Source: Bacteroidales bacterium (GTDB taxonomy: Bacteria; Bacteroidota; Bacteroidia; Bacteroidales; UBA10428). Taken from it: a DNA stretch of 47,828 bases. Made by a program: the position numbers and the translations under genes. Of the stretch, positions 1 to 8,876 are shown piece after piece; within the stretch, counting starts at the first letter, position 1, and each line of letters opens with the position of its first letter. Location: positions 1 to 47,828 of the forward strand of contig JAFGSZ010000112.1 in NCBI GenBank assembly GCA_016934395.1, in the 5' to 3' direction. The notes beneath the pieces were generated by a model. It saw only the letters and a program-made list of their open reading frames with translations. It ran no database searches and was not told the DNA's origin.

Positions 1-112
1 AAGCTAAGCAATTCTCTTTATTAATATTTGAATAATCAGAAACCAGGACATTTCCGATAAGAGGTTCTATTTCAGAAAGATAGAAGGCTTTTAGTTTTTT
101 AACTATTGGCAT
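1..112 (-). CDS. Partial 5' end of an unidentified gene at the left edge
   Basis: An ATG at 112..110 on the minus strand opens a frame that stays open for 37 codons to the window edge (begins MPIVKKLKAFYLSEIEPLIG). It lies 260 bases downstream of the end of the glycan operon and on the same strand, so it may belong to the same locus. The N-terminus faintly resembles the start of LpxD-type N-acyltransferases (an LSEIxxLIG-like stretch), but 37 residues are too few to rely on. The product is not identified. Confidence 0.4.
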   Translation of the reverse strand, partial: MPIVKKLKAFYLSEIEPLIGNVLVSDYSNINKENCLA

Positions 113-372
113 TATAATTTTTAATTTTATAAATATCAATGCAATAAATTTTCTAATAATATCAGCATATTATCTAATCAAATGATAAAATGTAAAATTA
201 AAAAGTTATTTATTTATTTAGGGTACACTTATCATGAGTTTCCAGGTCTTTATCAAAAAACAAGCATTTGTTATATGTCTTATATGCTATGAATTTTAAA
301 ATAAATATTAATGTTGTTTTGATTCTTATTTTTAATGGCGTATATATCGGAGTATTTCCGAAAACCATGAAT

Positions 373-1098
373 CTAAGATTTTTTCATGGGGCGGATATAT
401 AAATCTGTAATTTCAGCTGTTTTTGGTAATTGTAATATATGTAAAACTGTATTGGCGATATCTTTGGTTTGTAACATCATATGAGGTTTATAGCTTACAT
501 TTGTTTCTAAGTGTAATTGTTCCTGCATGGAAGTGGCCGTTTTGCCCGGGTAAATGGAAGTAACTCTTATACCATCTGCATTTACTTCTTCCCGCAAGGA
601 GTCTGTAAATCCTTTTAAAGCAAATTTTGAAGATGAATAATGACTTAATGAAGCATTCGGGCGTTGAATAACACTTGAATTAATAAAAACAATTTGACCT
701 TTACTTTCTTTTAAAAAGGGTAACAGACTTTTTGTAATAATATACGGAGCTTTAAAATTCACTTGTATTTGTAATTCCAATTCTAATAATGACGATTTTT
801 CAATCTGGTTTCTCTGCAATATTCCGGCATTATGCACAAGGATATCCAGTTTATTAAAACTGCTTGAAATATAATCATGAATTTTATCTAAATCCTCATT
901 CACTGTAAGATCAACCTTATGATATTCAATATACACATTACATTCCCCAAGATACTCTTTGATTTTTTGAAGTTTGCTTATGTCTCTTCCAACCATAATC
1001 AGGTTAACTCCCTCATGCGCTAATTGCTGGGCAATTGCTTTACCAATCCCACTACTTGCACCGGTTAATAGAGCATATTGTCCTTTAAGACTTATCAT
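373..1098 (-). CDS. SDR family NAD(P)-dependent oxidoreductase
   Basis: Classical short-chain dehydrogenase of 241 residues, close to the family's usual length. The Rossmann dinucleotide motif TGASSGIG is at residues 12-19, NAG at 90-92, and the catalytic Ser141, Tyr154 and Lys158 (YSSSK) are all present, so it should be active. It is the last gene of the minus-strand glycan operon. Its ATG lies inside the end of the DUF4910 gene (14-base overlap), which suggests translational coupling. By context it probably reduces a keto-sugar intermediate or another small carbonyl in the same pathway. The substrate cannot be read from sequence, and a general-purpose reductase remains possible. Confidence 0.88.
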   Translation of the reverse strand: MISLKGQYALLTGASSGIGKAIAQQLAHEGVNLIMVGRDISKLQKIKEYLGECNVYIEYHKVDLTVNEDLDKIHDYISSSFNKLDILVHNAGILQRNQIEKSSLLELELQIQVNFKAPYIITKSLLPFLKESKGQIVFINSSVIQRPNASLSHYSSSKFALKGFTDSLREEVNADGIRVTSIYPGKTATSMQEQLHLETNVSYKPHMMLQTKDIANTVLHILQLPKTAEITDLYIRPMKKS

Positions 1099-2401
1099 CA
1101 GCTGTTGTTTTTAAAAGATTACATTCTACAAGCGCTTCGGCTGCTTCTCTAACAATCCTAAATTCGGTGTTTGAGCGTTTGGCAATATCTAAAAGACTTT
1201 GACTTCCATCAGACTGGTTCAATACCCAAAGTGCTGCCATTTGTGTGAGCTTTGACTCATTGCCGCCGCCAATTTTATCGTATAAGCCTCTTTTGCCCAA
1301 TAAAGGTTCACATTTGGGATTTAGATTAATATAGGTATTATTGTTTTCAATAATATACAAAATATCCAATATAGCCTGTAAGGATTCTTCAAGTTTATCT
1401 GAATGAACAAAATTCAGATTATCAGCTGAAGTATGGTACTCAGGGAACTCTCCATGCTGATTTCTTGTAAGACTTCCAACCGGCAGGTTAAAGCCCGGGG
1501 AGCAATATTGGCGCTCATCATATCCATAGGGATAAAAATTGATGAGTCGTCCTTTAACTTTTCCTGAATTAAAATAATGTTCAACAGCCTGGTCAATAAT
1601 TGCATTACCTCTTCTGGAACGTTTATATGTGAAATCAGATGTATCTCCTAAAAGTGTAATTACCAGCCCGTGTCTTATGCGTTTTGTTTGTTTTTCATTT
1701 CTGCTAAGCCAAACAATAGAGCCAATGGTTCCGGGTATAAATAAAAACCGATAGGAATAACGGGGTCTGTTTTGTGAAAGCAAATGTGCCAGGTAAGTGG
1801 CTATACTTATTCCTGATAAATTATCATTGCATAAAGAAGGATGACAAATATGTGTGGAGATCAGCACTTCTTCAGTTGTTTCTCCCTTAATATAATATTC
1901 ACCGTATGTGAGCGAACCGTTTTCAAGAGTAGAATCAATTTTTATTTCATAAGTATCATCCTTTAGGGTTTTAAATTGGTTATGCGACATACAAAACCCC
2001 CAATTTTCCTGGTAATATGAAGTTCTATAGGGAACCCAATCAGGCCGATCGGGCAGGGTATGAATATGTTTTTTTAATTCTTCAGCCGGTATTTTCCCTT
2101 CTATTGCAGCACTGTAATTTAATACATGGAGGTTCAGTTTTTTGAAATTGATAATTTCATTACCCTGCAAATCCTTAATATAAGCTTCATTTATGTTCCA
2201 CTCTTTTGGGACTTCCCAGTCGAACGCTTTAGTACCTGAAGGAATTTCAGAAACCGTAAGTGGGATAATATCATTTACTATTTTTAGAGTGTTTCGAACA
2301 CCATTACCCGTGATGCTTCTGCAAATAGGATATAGTTCATTGATTAATTTAATCATCAATGCTCCATACCCCTTTTCAGATATTTTCAGGCTTTTAATCA
2401 T
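1085..2401 (-). CDS. DUF4910 aminopeptidase-like (M28-fold) protein in a glycan operon
   Basis: Matches the DUF4910 family: an N-terminal stretch with LYPICRSITGNGVR, a central Zn-peptidase-like domain with THICHPSLCNDNLSG (candidate ligands His184, His187 and Asp193 counted from the chosen start), and a C-terminal winged-helix-like tail. The family has an M28-aminopeptidase fold and recurs in polysaccharide gene clusters, but its substrate is not established. I chose the ATG at 2401 because it sits one base past the stop of the upstream methyltransferase gene. The frame is open further upstream to 2455, but that would overlap the methyltransferase, and an internal ATG at 2356 is an alternative. 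Gene order ties it to C-methyl sugar synthesis. It could remove an amino-acid or amide substituent from the glycan or its precursor, which is inference. Confidence 0.82.
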   Translation of the reverse strand: MIKSLKISEKGYGALMIKLINELYPICRSITGNGVRNTLKIVNDIIPLTVSEIPSGTKAFDWEVPKEWNINEAYIKDLQGNEIINFKKLNLHVLNYSAAIEGKIPAEELKKHIHTLPDRPDWVPYRTSYYQENWGFCMSHNQFKTLKDDTYEIKIDSTLENGSLTYGEYYIKGETTEEVLISTHICHPSLCNDNLSGISIATYLAHLLSQNRPRYSYRFLFIPGTIGSIVWLSRNEKQTKRIRHGLVITLLGDTSDFTYKRSRRGNAIIDQAVEHYFNSGKVKGRLINFYPYGYDERQYCSPGFNLPVGSLTRNQHGEFPEYHTSADNLNFVHSDKLEESLQAILDILYIIENNNTYINLNPKCEPLLGKRGLYDKIGGGNESKLTQMAALWVLNQSDGSQSLLDIAKRSNTEFRIVREAAEALVECNLLKTTADDKS

Positions 2402-2402
2402 T

Positions 2403-3635
2403 TTAAAAAATGTAGGTTTCGGGAATAAAAGCCACAAATTTACCTCCCCATTCACGAATATAGCTCAGTTGCTCGCTGATTTCTGTTTTAAGATTCCAGG
2501 GAAAGATAATTACATAATCAGGTTTTACTTCTTTTATTTTATCGGGCGCAAAAACCGGAATCCTGCTGGCAGGCAAATATTTATTCTGTTTATGTGGTGA
2601 AGCATCCGATACAAATTGAATTAAATCCGTACCTTTAATACCACAATAATTTAACAATGTATTTCCTTTCGCTGCAGCCCCATATCCGGCTACTGATTTT
2701 CCCTCTTTTTTTACTTTTATTAAAAAATCCCAAACGCTGTATTTAATATTGTCAACCACATCCTGAAAATTGCTATAATATTCCAGTGTTAACATTCCTG
2801 CTTCTTCTTCTTTTTTCAGAAGGTTATATACATTGCTTGAAATTGCTTTAGTGCTGTCTTGCTTATGTTTGGCATATATCCTTAATGAGCCTCCATGAGT
2901 GGGGATTTCTTCCACATCAAACATTTCGAGACCTTGTGATTCGAATATTCTTTTAACCACATGGAATGACAGGTAACTGAAATGTTCGTGATAAATTGTA
3001 TCGAACTGATTCTCGTTTACCAACCTGTACAAATGTGGAAATTCCATGGTTACTACACCTGTATCCTTTAATGCCAGTTTCATTCCTTTTACAAAATCAT
3101 TAATGTCAGGAACATGAGCAAGGACATTATTACCCAGAATAAGGTCGGCTTTTATTCCTTTATCCACCAGTTCGGATTTTGCAAAACCTGCTCCGAAAAA
3201 GTCGATAATGGTTTCTATACCTTTAGATATAGCAACCTGTGCCGTATTAGCTGTAGGGTCTACACCCAGAACGGGCACGCCGTATTCTTTAAAATATTGA
3301 AGAAGGTATCCATCATTGGAGGCAATTTCAATTACTCTTGATTTTTCATTAAATTGAAACCGCTCCATCATTTTGTCAACGTATTTTTTTGCATGTGCCA
3401 GCCAGCTTGTTGAGTAAGATGAAAAATAGGTGTATTCGCTGTCGAAAATCTCATCTGCCTTCTTTATTTCATCAACCTGCACAAGAAAACAATTATGGCA
3501 TACAAATATTTTGAGCGGAAAATAACTTTCGGGTTCACTTAATTGCTCTTTTTTTACCATGGCATTTGATGGAGGGCATGTTACCAGGTCAGTGAAAACA
3601 TGCTTTAATTCAGTTTTACAGTGTCTGCATTTCAT
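2403..3635 (-). CDS. Sugar C-methyltransferase (zinc-binding N-terminus, SAM domain, C-terminal Methyltransf_14-like domain)
   Basis: 410 residues in the three-part architecture of NDP-sugar 3-C-methyltransferases such as TylC3 and NovU. A zinc ribbon is formed by Cys3/Cys6 and Cys46/Cys49. It is followed by a SAM-binding domain with a motif I-like stretch (IEIASNDGYLL) and the GNNVLAHVPD segment. A C-terminal domain contains VAGYGAAAKGNTLLNY. Family members methylate C3 of 4-keto-6-deoxy sugars on a nucleotide carrier. The ATG overlaps the stop of the upstream 3,5-epimerase gene by four bases (ATGA), and the two enzymes are typical successive steps. The nucleotide carrier (CDP or dTDP) is inferred from the cytidylyltransferase in the operon. 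The product is predicted to be a branched-chain sugar. Confidence 0.9.
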   Translation of the reverse strand: MKCRHCKTELKHVFTDLVTCPPSNAMVKKEQLSEPESYFPLKIFVCHNCFLVQVDEIKKADEIFDSEYTYFSSYSTSWLAHAKKYVDKMMERFQFNEKSRVIEIASNDGYLLQYFKEYGVPVLGVDPTANTAQVAISKGIETIIDFFGAGFAKSELVDKGIKADLILGNNVLAHVPDINDFVKGMKLALKDTGVVTMEFPHLYRLVNENQFDTIYHEHFSYLSFHVVKRIFESQGLEMFDVEEIPTHGGSLRIYAKHKQDSTKAISSNVYNLLKKEEEAGMLTLEYYSNFQDVVDNIKYSVWDFLIKVKKEGKSVAGYGAAAKGNTLLNYCGIKGTDLIQFVSDASPHKQNKYLPASRIPVFAPDKIKEVKPDYVIIFPWNLKTEISEQLSYIREWGGKFVAFIPETYIF

Positions 3636-4183
3636 ATTAATATTCCTTTAAAATTTTTTTCGAGTAATTTATGATTATTGTCTTTTTCAGAAATAGTAGT
3701 AACAGGTAATGGCCACCTGATACCCACTTGAGGATCATTAAATTTAATGGCTGCTTCATTTCCGGGAGCATAATAATTTGTATGGTGATATATTAACTGT
3801 GCGTTATCGGCAAGGGTCTGAAATCCGTGAGCAAAACCTTCCGGGATATAAATCATTTTCATATTTATTTCAGAAAGTTCCACTGAAAAATACTTTAAAA
3901 ATGTGGGAGAATTTTTTCGTATATCAATTACAACATCAAAAACAGCACCGCGAATGCAGCGTATCAATTTGATTTCTGAAAAGGGCGGAACCTGATAATG
4001 CATCCCACGTATAGAACCCTTTGATTTTGTGAGCGAAAAATTAACTTGTACAAATTCTTTATTATGGCCAATTTGCCCGAATTCCTTTTTGCAGAATGTT
4101 CGGGCAAAAAGTCCACGTTCATCTGTATAGGGCTCCAACTCTACAATATATAGTCCCGATAAAGATGTTTCTTTAAAAAACAT
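3632..4183 (-). CDS. rfbC: RmlC-like NDP-4-keto-6-deoxysugar 3,5-epimerase
   Basis: 183 residues, normal for the RmlC/dTDP-4-dehydrorhamnose 3,5-epimerase cupin family. The signature SIRGMHYQ carries the expected catalytic His62. The RGAVFDVVIDIR strand and the EGFAHGFQTL segment (His119) are present, and Tyr132 is a likely general acid. The ATG overlaps the upstream sugar dehydrogenase stop by one base, and the stop overlaps the methyltransferase start by four. In branched-sugar pathways an enzyme of this family epimerises C5 (or C3 and C5) after or before C-methylation. It may therefore not act on dTDP-rhamnose precursors here, and the rfbC symbol reflects family rather than proven substrate. 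Confidence 0.9.
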   Translation of the reverse strand: MFFKETSLSGLYIVELEPYTDERGLFARTFCKKEFGQIGHNKEFVQVNFSLTKSKGSIRGMHYQVPPFSEIKLIRCIRGAVFDVVIDIRKNSPTFLKYFSVELSEINMKMIYIPEGFAHGFQTLADNAQLIYHHTNYYAPGNEAAIKFNDPQVGIRWPLPVTTISEKDNNHKLLEKNFKGILI

Positions 4184-5226
4184 TATAATAATTTAAGCTT
4201 TTCATCCAGAATTTTCTTTTCTATAAGTTCATTCACAACCTGCAGCCTCATGTACCTTGAAGTTCTGAAATTTTTATCAGAAAAATTAATTTTTTTGAAA
4301 CCATCAAGCAAGTCATTTATGGAAGTATTTAAATCATAGATGGGCTGATGGTCAGGAGCAATCTCTTTATATTTTGCAAAATCAACTTTATAGGACCGTT
4401 TATCGGGTTGTGCATCTTTATTTATCGATACTTTTACATCGGGCAGCACTTTATTTATAGCATAGGCCAGTTCTTTTACCTGATAGTTCCACTCGTTACT
4501 TCCGGTATTAACAATAACATAATTCCCGCCATTTTTTGCTGTCCGCTCGTGGGCCCAAATAATGGCACGTCCCATATCACGTACATTAATCAGAGGGCGC
4601 CAGGGTGATCCATCACTAAGTATGGTTATCTCATTTGTGGTATATGCTCCGGCTACAAAATCATTTAAAACCAAATCAAGCCGAAGTCTGTCGCTCATAC
4701 CACACGCCGTGGCAAAACGCAGACAGGTAACAGTAAAATTTTCATCAGCAAGCGGTTTGAGGGCTTTTTCTGCATTTACTTTCGATTTGGCATAAGCAGT
4801 TAATGGATTCACTTCTGAAGTTTCTGTCCTTGCTGAATCATCAGCCAATCCGTATACGCTGCAGCTTGAGGCAAATATTACTCTTTTCACACCTCTTTTT
4901 TTTGCTTTTTGTGCAATATCTACAACAGCTTTATAATTTACATCCGAAGTAATTTGTTCAAACTTGTTACCAATGGGATCATTGGATATAGCAGCCAGCT
5001 GAACAACAGTATCCACACCGTCCAGCAATTCTTCGGGAAAATTCCGAACATCACCATAAATTTGCTTGTTTAAATAAATCTCAGGCGAATATAATTCATT
5101 CGTCAATTGTTTTGAAAACATACCCAGATCAAATCCTATTAACTCTGCATCGGGATATTTTTGTCGAAGCAATTTAGTAAGTTCAGATCCTACATAACCA
5201 AGATTACCTGTTACTAAAATTTTCAT
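4183..5226 (-). CDS. NAD-dependent sugar epimerase/dehydratase (extended SDR)
   Basis: Extended SDR of 347 residues. It has the Rossmann motif TGNLGYVGS near residues 6-14, a catalytic Ser at 120/121 (FASSCSVYG), and the YAKSK pair Tyr145/Lys149. The tail has a substrate domain typical of nucleotide-sugar epimerases. It is unlike CDP-glucose 4,6-dehydratase (RfbG), whose N-terminus is different, so the exact step is uncertain: epimerisation, 4-keto reduction or dehydration are all possible. It sits between the cytidylyltransferase (31-base gap) and the 3,5-epimerase (one-base overlap), in the position where the dehydratase or final reductase of a CDP-sugar pathway is usually found. Confidence 0.88.
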   Translation of the reverse strand: MKILVTGNLGYVGSELTKLLRQKYPDAELIGFDLGMFSKQLTNELYSPEIYLNKQIYGDVRNFPEELLDGVDTVVQLAAISNDPIGNKFEQITSDVNYKAVVDIAQKAKKRGVKRVIFASSCSVYGLADDSARTETSEVNPLTAYAKSKVNAEKALKPLADENFTVTCLRFATACGMSDRLRLDLVLNDFVAGAYTTNEITILSDGSPWRPLINVRDMGRAIIWAHERTAKNGGNYVIVNTGSNEWNYQVKELAYAINKVLPDVKVSINKDAQPDKRSYKVDFAKYKEIAPDHQPIYDLNTSINDLLDGFKKINFSDKNFRTSRYMRLQVVNELIEKKILDEKLKLL

Positions 5227-5257
5227 ATTGTATCTTTTTCAGTTAATGATTATTTTA

Positions 5258-6055
5258 TTATTGTGTATTATTTCTCCATACTTTCCATGGGGCTTCGCCA
5301 GATAACCATAGGTTTTCAAGCACGTTTTTATCCCGTAATGTATCCATCGGTTGCCAAAAACCTGTAAAACGAAATGCCGATAATTGCTTTTCTTCTGCTA
5401 ACTGAGATAGAGGTTCCCGTTCCCAAACGGTTTTTTCATTAGAAATATAATCGATTACCTGTGGTTCCAAAACAAAAAAACCACCGTTTATCCAGGCGCT
5501 TTTATCACTCTTAATATTGGGCTTTTCCCTGAATGTTGTAATGTTGTTTTCACCTTCTGCAAGGCTGAAAACACCAAATCTACCGGGTTCTTTCACTGCC
5601 GTCAGAGTAGCCAGCGTTTTGCTTTTATTGTGAAAATCTATCAATTCAGAAATGTTAATATCACTCACACCATCACCATAAGTCAGGCAAAATGTTTCAT
5701 CACCAATATAATCTTTTACTTTTTTTAAGCGGCCTCCGGTCATTGTATCCTGACCAGTATCAATAAGTGTAACTTTCCAGGGTTCTGCTTTTTTATGATG
5801 CACTTCCATAGAATTGTTTGTCATGTCAAAAGTAACATCCGATTCGTGCAGAAAATAGTTGGCAAAATATTCTTTTATAACATAGCCTTTATAACCCAGG
5901 CATATAATAAAATCATTCAGGCCGTAATGTGAATAAATTTTCATTATGTGCCATAGTATAGGTTTATTTCCAATTTCCACCATTGGTTTTGGGCGTATTC
6001 CGCTTTCTTCACTTATTCGGGTTCCGTAACCACCGGCTAATATTACTACCTTCAT
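5258..6055 (-). CDS. rfbF: Glucose-1-phosphate cytidylyltransferase
   Basis: 265 residues, full length for RfbF. The nucleotidyltransferase signature [14 protein letters not shown] followed by RPKPM is at the N-terminus. Further recognised segments are [23 protein letters not shown] (metal-binding Asp) and NGGFFVLEP. The reaction is alpha-D-glucose 1-phosphate + CTP to CDP-glucose + PPi, the entry step to CDP-linked 3,6-dideoxy and branched 6-deoxy sugars. It begins six bases after the stop of the SGNH gene and is followed by the sugar SDR. No CDP-glucose 4,6-dehydratase is recognised in the window, so that activity must come from elsewhere or from the neighbouring SDR. Confidence 0.94.
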   Translation of the reverse strand: MKVVILAGGYGTRISEESGIRPKPMVEIGNKPILWHIMKIYSHYGLNDFIICLGYKGYVIKEYFANYFLHESDVTFDMTNNSMEVHHKKAEPWKVTLIDTGQDTMTGGRLKKVKDYIGDETFCLTYGDGVSDINISELIDFHNKSKTLATLTAVKEPGRFGVFSLAEGENNITTFREKPNIKSDKSAWINGGFFVLEPQVIDYISNEKTVWEREPLSQLAEEKQLSAFRFTGFWQPMDTLRDKNVLENLWLSGEAPWKVWRNNTQ

Positions 6056-6061
6056 TTTAAT

Positions 6062-7186
6062 TTAGTTTTTGGTTAATTCCTGAGTATTCGGATTATCTCT
6101 GATATATTCTATTGTTTTGTCTACTGCCATTTCAATACCTTTTGCATTCCAGTGACTGTCTGTTCCATAGTATAGGTATTCACCTGAATTTTTAAAGGGA
6201 TCATAAAGGTCAATATAATGAACTTTTAGTTCATCAAGTTTTTTATAGATTAGTGGGAGCAAATAGTTGTATTTAAAATTTTTATCTTCAGCTAATTCAG
6301 GATAAATACTGATTTTGTTTGGGACAGGTAAGAAGATTAATGTTAGATTAAATTCATCTTTTAGTTTTTTAGATAATGATAATATGTTTTCACAGTAGGT
6401 ATTTATTTGATCCTGTGAATGCTGATATTGAATACTTGTCGAATTCTCGTCCACAGTTTCATGAAAAAACAACCAGGGTTTATTGTTTTTAAAAGCATAT
6501 ACGGGAGTAGTAGGAGACAAATATCCAAAACATTCAAATTTAATATCAGCAATTTTTGTATACATAAAGGAGGTGAAGTAGCTTCTTCGCAAAAACAAGG
6601 TATACATGTCTTCGGAATTTTCTTTAAAAATAACTGAGATTATATTTTTGAAATACTTCTTAAACTTTGATTTATTTTGATCCAAATTAAGCTTTTTTAT
6701 GCTCATTGAGTCTGAAAATCGCAGGTTAATATATCTTTCCGTGGTTTCATATATTAAAAAACGCGGAGTATCTGAATGGTAATTGTTTGCTTTTAAATAA
6801 TTCAGTACGTTTTCCCAGTAGGGTTCAGATATCCTTTGATAGTGCACTTTTTCAGACATAGAATCGGCAAGCATTTCAGAATATGAAGTAGTTCTGCAAA
6901 TATCAAAAAAGCTGTCGCCATAAGTTATAATATCTGCTTTATCAAGTTTTGGATGTTTTTCCGTATCCCGATATTTAATTTTTGCCATTGGAAGATTTTC
7001 TTCCCTGAATTTTGTAATGTGGTTAAAATAATAAAGTTCGCCATATTTTGTAAATTCAAAATGTTCTGGTATAACTTTTTCAGTAAGCGATAAATTGAAT
7101 AGGGGTAATACTCTTACAGCAATAAATACATAAAGGCAGAATAGCCCGGTTATATAGATCAATATTTTTAATTTCTTTTCACTCAT
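6062..7186 (-). CDS. Membrane-anchored SGNH/AlgX-like acetyltransferase partner of the MBOAT protein
   Basis: 374 residues: one N-terminal membrane helix (about residues 8-27) followed by an extracytoplasmic domain. The SGNH nucleophile block is TYGDSFFD (Ser92), and the C-terminal catalytic pair is in TDSHWNAKG (Asp343, His345). This is the layout of AlgJ/AlgX/DltD-type proteins, which take an acyl group exported by an MBOAT protein and place it on a polysaccharide. It follows the MBOAT gene by 15 bases and precedes the cytidylyltransferase by six, so O-acetylation and sugar synthesis are co-transcribed. Divergence in the middle of the protein leaves the acceptor glycan unknown. Confidence 0.85.
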   Translation of the reverse strand: MSEKKLKILIYITGLFCLYVFIAVRVLPLFNLSLTEKVIPEHFEFTKYGELYYFNHITKFREENLPMAKIKYRDTEKHPKLDKADIITYGDSFFDICRTTSYSEMLADSMSEKVHYQRISEPYWENVLNYLKANNYHSDTPRFLIYETTERYINLRFSDSMSIKKLNLDQNKSKFKKYFKNIISVIFKENSEDMYTLFLRRSYFTSFMYTKIADIKFECFGYLSPTTPVYAFKNNKPWLFFHETVDENSTSIQYQHSQDQINTYCENILSLSKKLKDEFNLTLIFLPVPNKISIYPELAEDKNFKYNYLLPLIYKKLDELKVHYIDLYDPFKNSGEYLYYGTDSHWNAKGIEMAVDKTIEYIRDNPNTQELTKN

Positions 7187-7201
7187 AGTTCTTCAAAAAA
7201 A

Positions 7202-8641
7202 TTAAAACTGAAAATACAGAAAGTCAATACTGTCCCATTTACCCAAAATAAAAATGGATGCAAATAATAAAATCACTAATACAATTTTTAATATTCCGGG
7301 CAGTTTTCCTAAGTAGCTCCTTATCTGAAACCATTCACTAAATATTTCGAACACAATTAATATAGCTATTAAAATAAAAGATAAATAGAAATCAATTTTA
7401 AAATGGAACAAATTCAGTGGATTTGAATCAGAAAATACAAAAATCTTCTTGATTATTAAAAAAGCATCAGTAACATTATTTGCTCTGAAGAATATCCATG
7501 AAAAGTATACTAATAAATAGGTAAACAATATTTGTAAAATGCGATGAAGCACATTCAGATTCCTGGATTGAAAAAACTTTTTTGTTTGCACCTGTATAAA
7601 TTTAAATCGTACTCCAATTACTGAATATAATCCATGCAATGCTCCCCAAATTACAAAGGTCCAATTTGCACCATGCCATAATCCGCTAACCAGAAATGTA
7701 ACAAATAAATTAAAATACCTTCTGAAGGTATTAACCCTGCTTCCTCCTAATGGAATATATACATAATCCCTAAACCATGTGGATAATGAAATATGCCAGC
7801 GTTGCCAAAATTCTCTGATATTTATTGCAAAATACGGCCTGTTAAAGTTTTGCATTAATTTGTATCCCATTATTAAAGCAGTGCCAATTGCAATATCTGA
7901 ATAGCCTGAGAAATCACAATAAATCTGAAATGAGAAGAAAAATGTGGCAATAATATTATTGATTCCCGAATAAATTTCAGGATTGTTATATACCGTACTC
8001 ACATATTCGGATAATCTATCTGCGATTACTACTTTCTTAAAAAATCCATAGGCCATCAGAATAATACCGTTTTTCATTCTCTCATAATCGAGATAGAATT
8101 TTTTATGAAATTGAGGTAAAAGATTTATTGATCTTTCAATAGGTCCTGCAACCAGTTGTGGAAAAAATGAAACAAATAATGCAAATTTTCCAAAATGGTA
8201 TTCCGGTTCCTGATTATTTCTATATACATCAATTGTATAGCTTAGTGTTTGGAATGTATAAAAAGAAATACCTACCGGTAAGAGGAAATCGTAACTGGGT
8301 ACACTGTAAAATATATTAAATTTATTAAACAGGAAATTTAGTGATTCGCCAAAAAAATTAAAATATTTGAAAAAGAAAAGAATGCCTAAACTGGTCACTA
8401 AACCTGCAATAAGGTAGAATTTCTTAACTTTTCGCCGTTCGGATTTATAGATTTGTATCCCTGCAATGTAATTGATGAATGTAGTAGTAAAAATTAAAAC
8501 CACGTACTTATAGTTCCAGCACATATAGAAGTAATAACTTGCTATTAGCAGTAAAATCCATCTATACTTTGGGCTTAGGGCAAAATATAAAGCGACAACT
8601 AAAGGGAAAAAGAAAATGAATTCTAAAGAATTGAACAGCAT
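7202..8641 (-). CDS. MBOAT family O-acyltransferase (AlgI/DltB-like)
   Basis: 479 residues, polytopic, with roughly 10-12 hydrophobic segments. MBOAT signatures are clear: LVAGPIER (about 163-170), QIYCDFSGYSDIAIG (239-253), FWQRWHISLSTWFRDYVYIPLGG region (279-300, His283) and the catalytic WHGANWTF block with His323. The protein moves an acyl (usually acetyl) group across the inner membrane for transfer to an exported glycan, working with an SGNH partner such as the next gene. It is the first gene of the minus-strand operon. The 235-base leader upstream shows no convincing TAnnTTTG element. Confidence 0.93.
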   Translation of the reverse strand: MLFNSLEFIFFFPLVVALYFALSPKYRWILLLIASYYFYMCWNYKYVVLIFTTTFINYIAGIQIYKSERRKVKKFYLIAGLVTSLGILFFFKYFNFFGESLNFLFNKFNIFYSVPSYDFLLPVGISFYTFQTLSYTIDVYRNNQEPEYHFGKFALFVSFFPQLVAGPIERSINLLPQFHKKFYLDYERMKNGIILMAYGFFKKVVIADRLSEYVSTVYNNPEIYSGINNIIATFFFSFQIYCDFSGYSDIAIGTALIMGYKLMQNFNRPYFAINIREFWQRWHISLSTWFRDYVYIPLGGSRVNTFRRYFNLFVTFLVSGLWHGANWTFVIWGALHGLYSVIGVRFKFIQVQTKKFFQSRNLNVLHRILQILFTYLLVYFSWIFFRANNVTDAFLIIKKIFVFSDSNPLNLFHFKIDFYLSFILIAILIVFEIFSEWFQIRSYLGKLPGILKIVLVILLFASIFILGKWDSIDFLYFQF

Positions 8642-8876
8642 GTAATGAAACTTTACCTGAGTTATGTATTTGATTTTAGAAACAGCTTACTAATTATCTT
8701 TAATTTTTATAAGATTTTTTTTTCTTTCAATCATTAATTTATGTAAAATCATGAATACTTATAAATTAAAATATTAACATTAAATAAAAGAACAATATCA
8801 TCTAAAACGGAAATAAATTAACCGGCATATCTTCCTTTTTTCCGTGCCTTATTTGAAATTTTCTTAATTAATGATT

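Noticed and set aside
2402-2455. Upstream extension of the DUF4910 gene into the methyltransferase gene
   Set aside because: It would overlap the methyltransferase coding end by 53 bases; the ATG at 2401, one base after that stop, is the simpler start.
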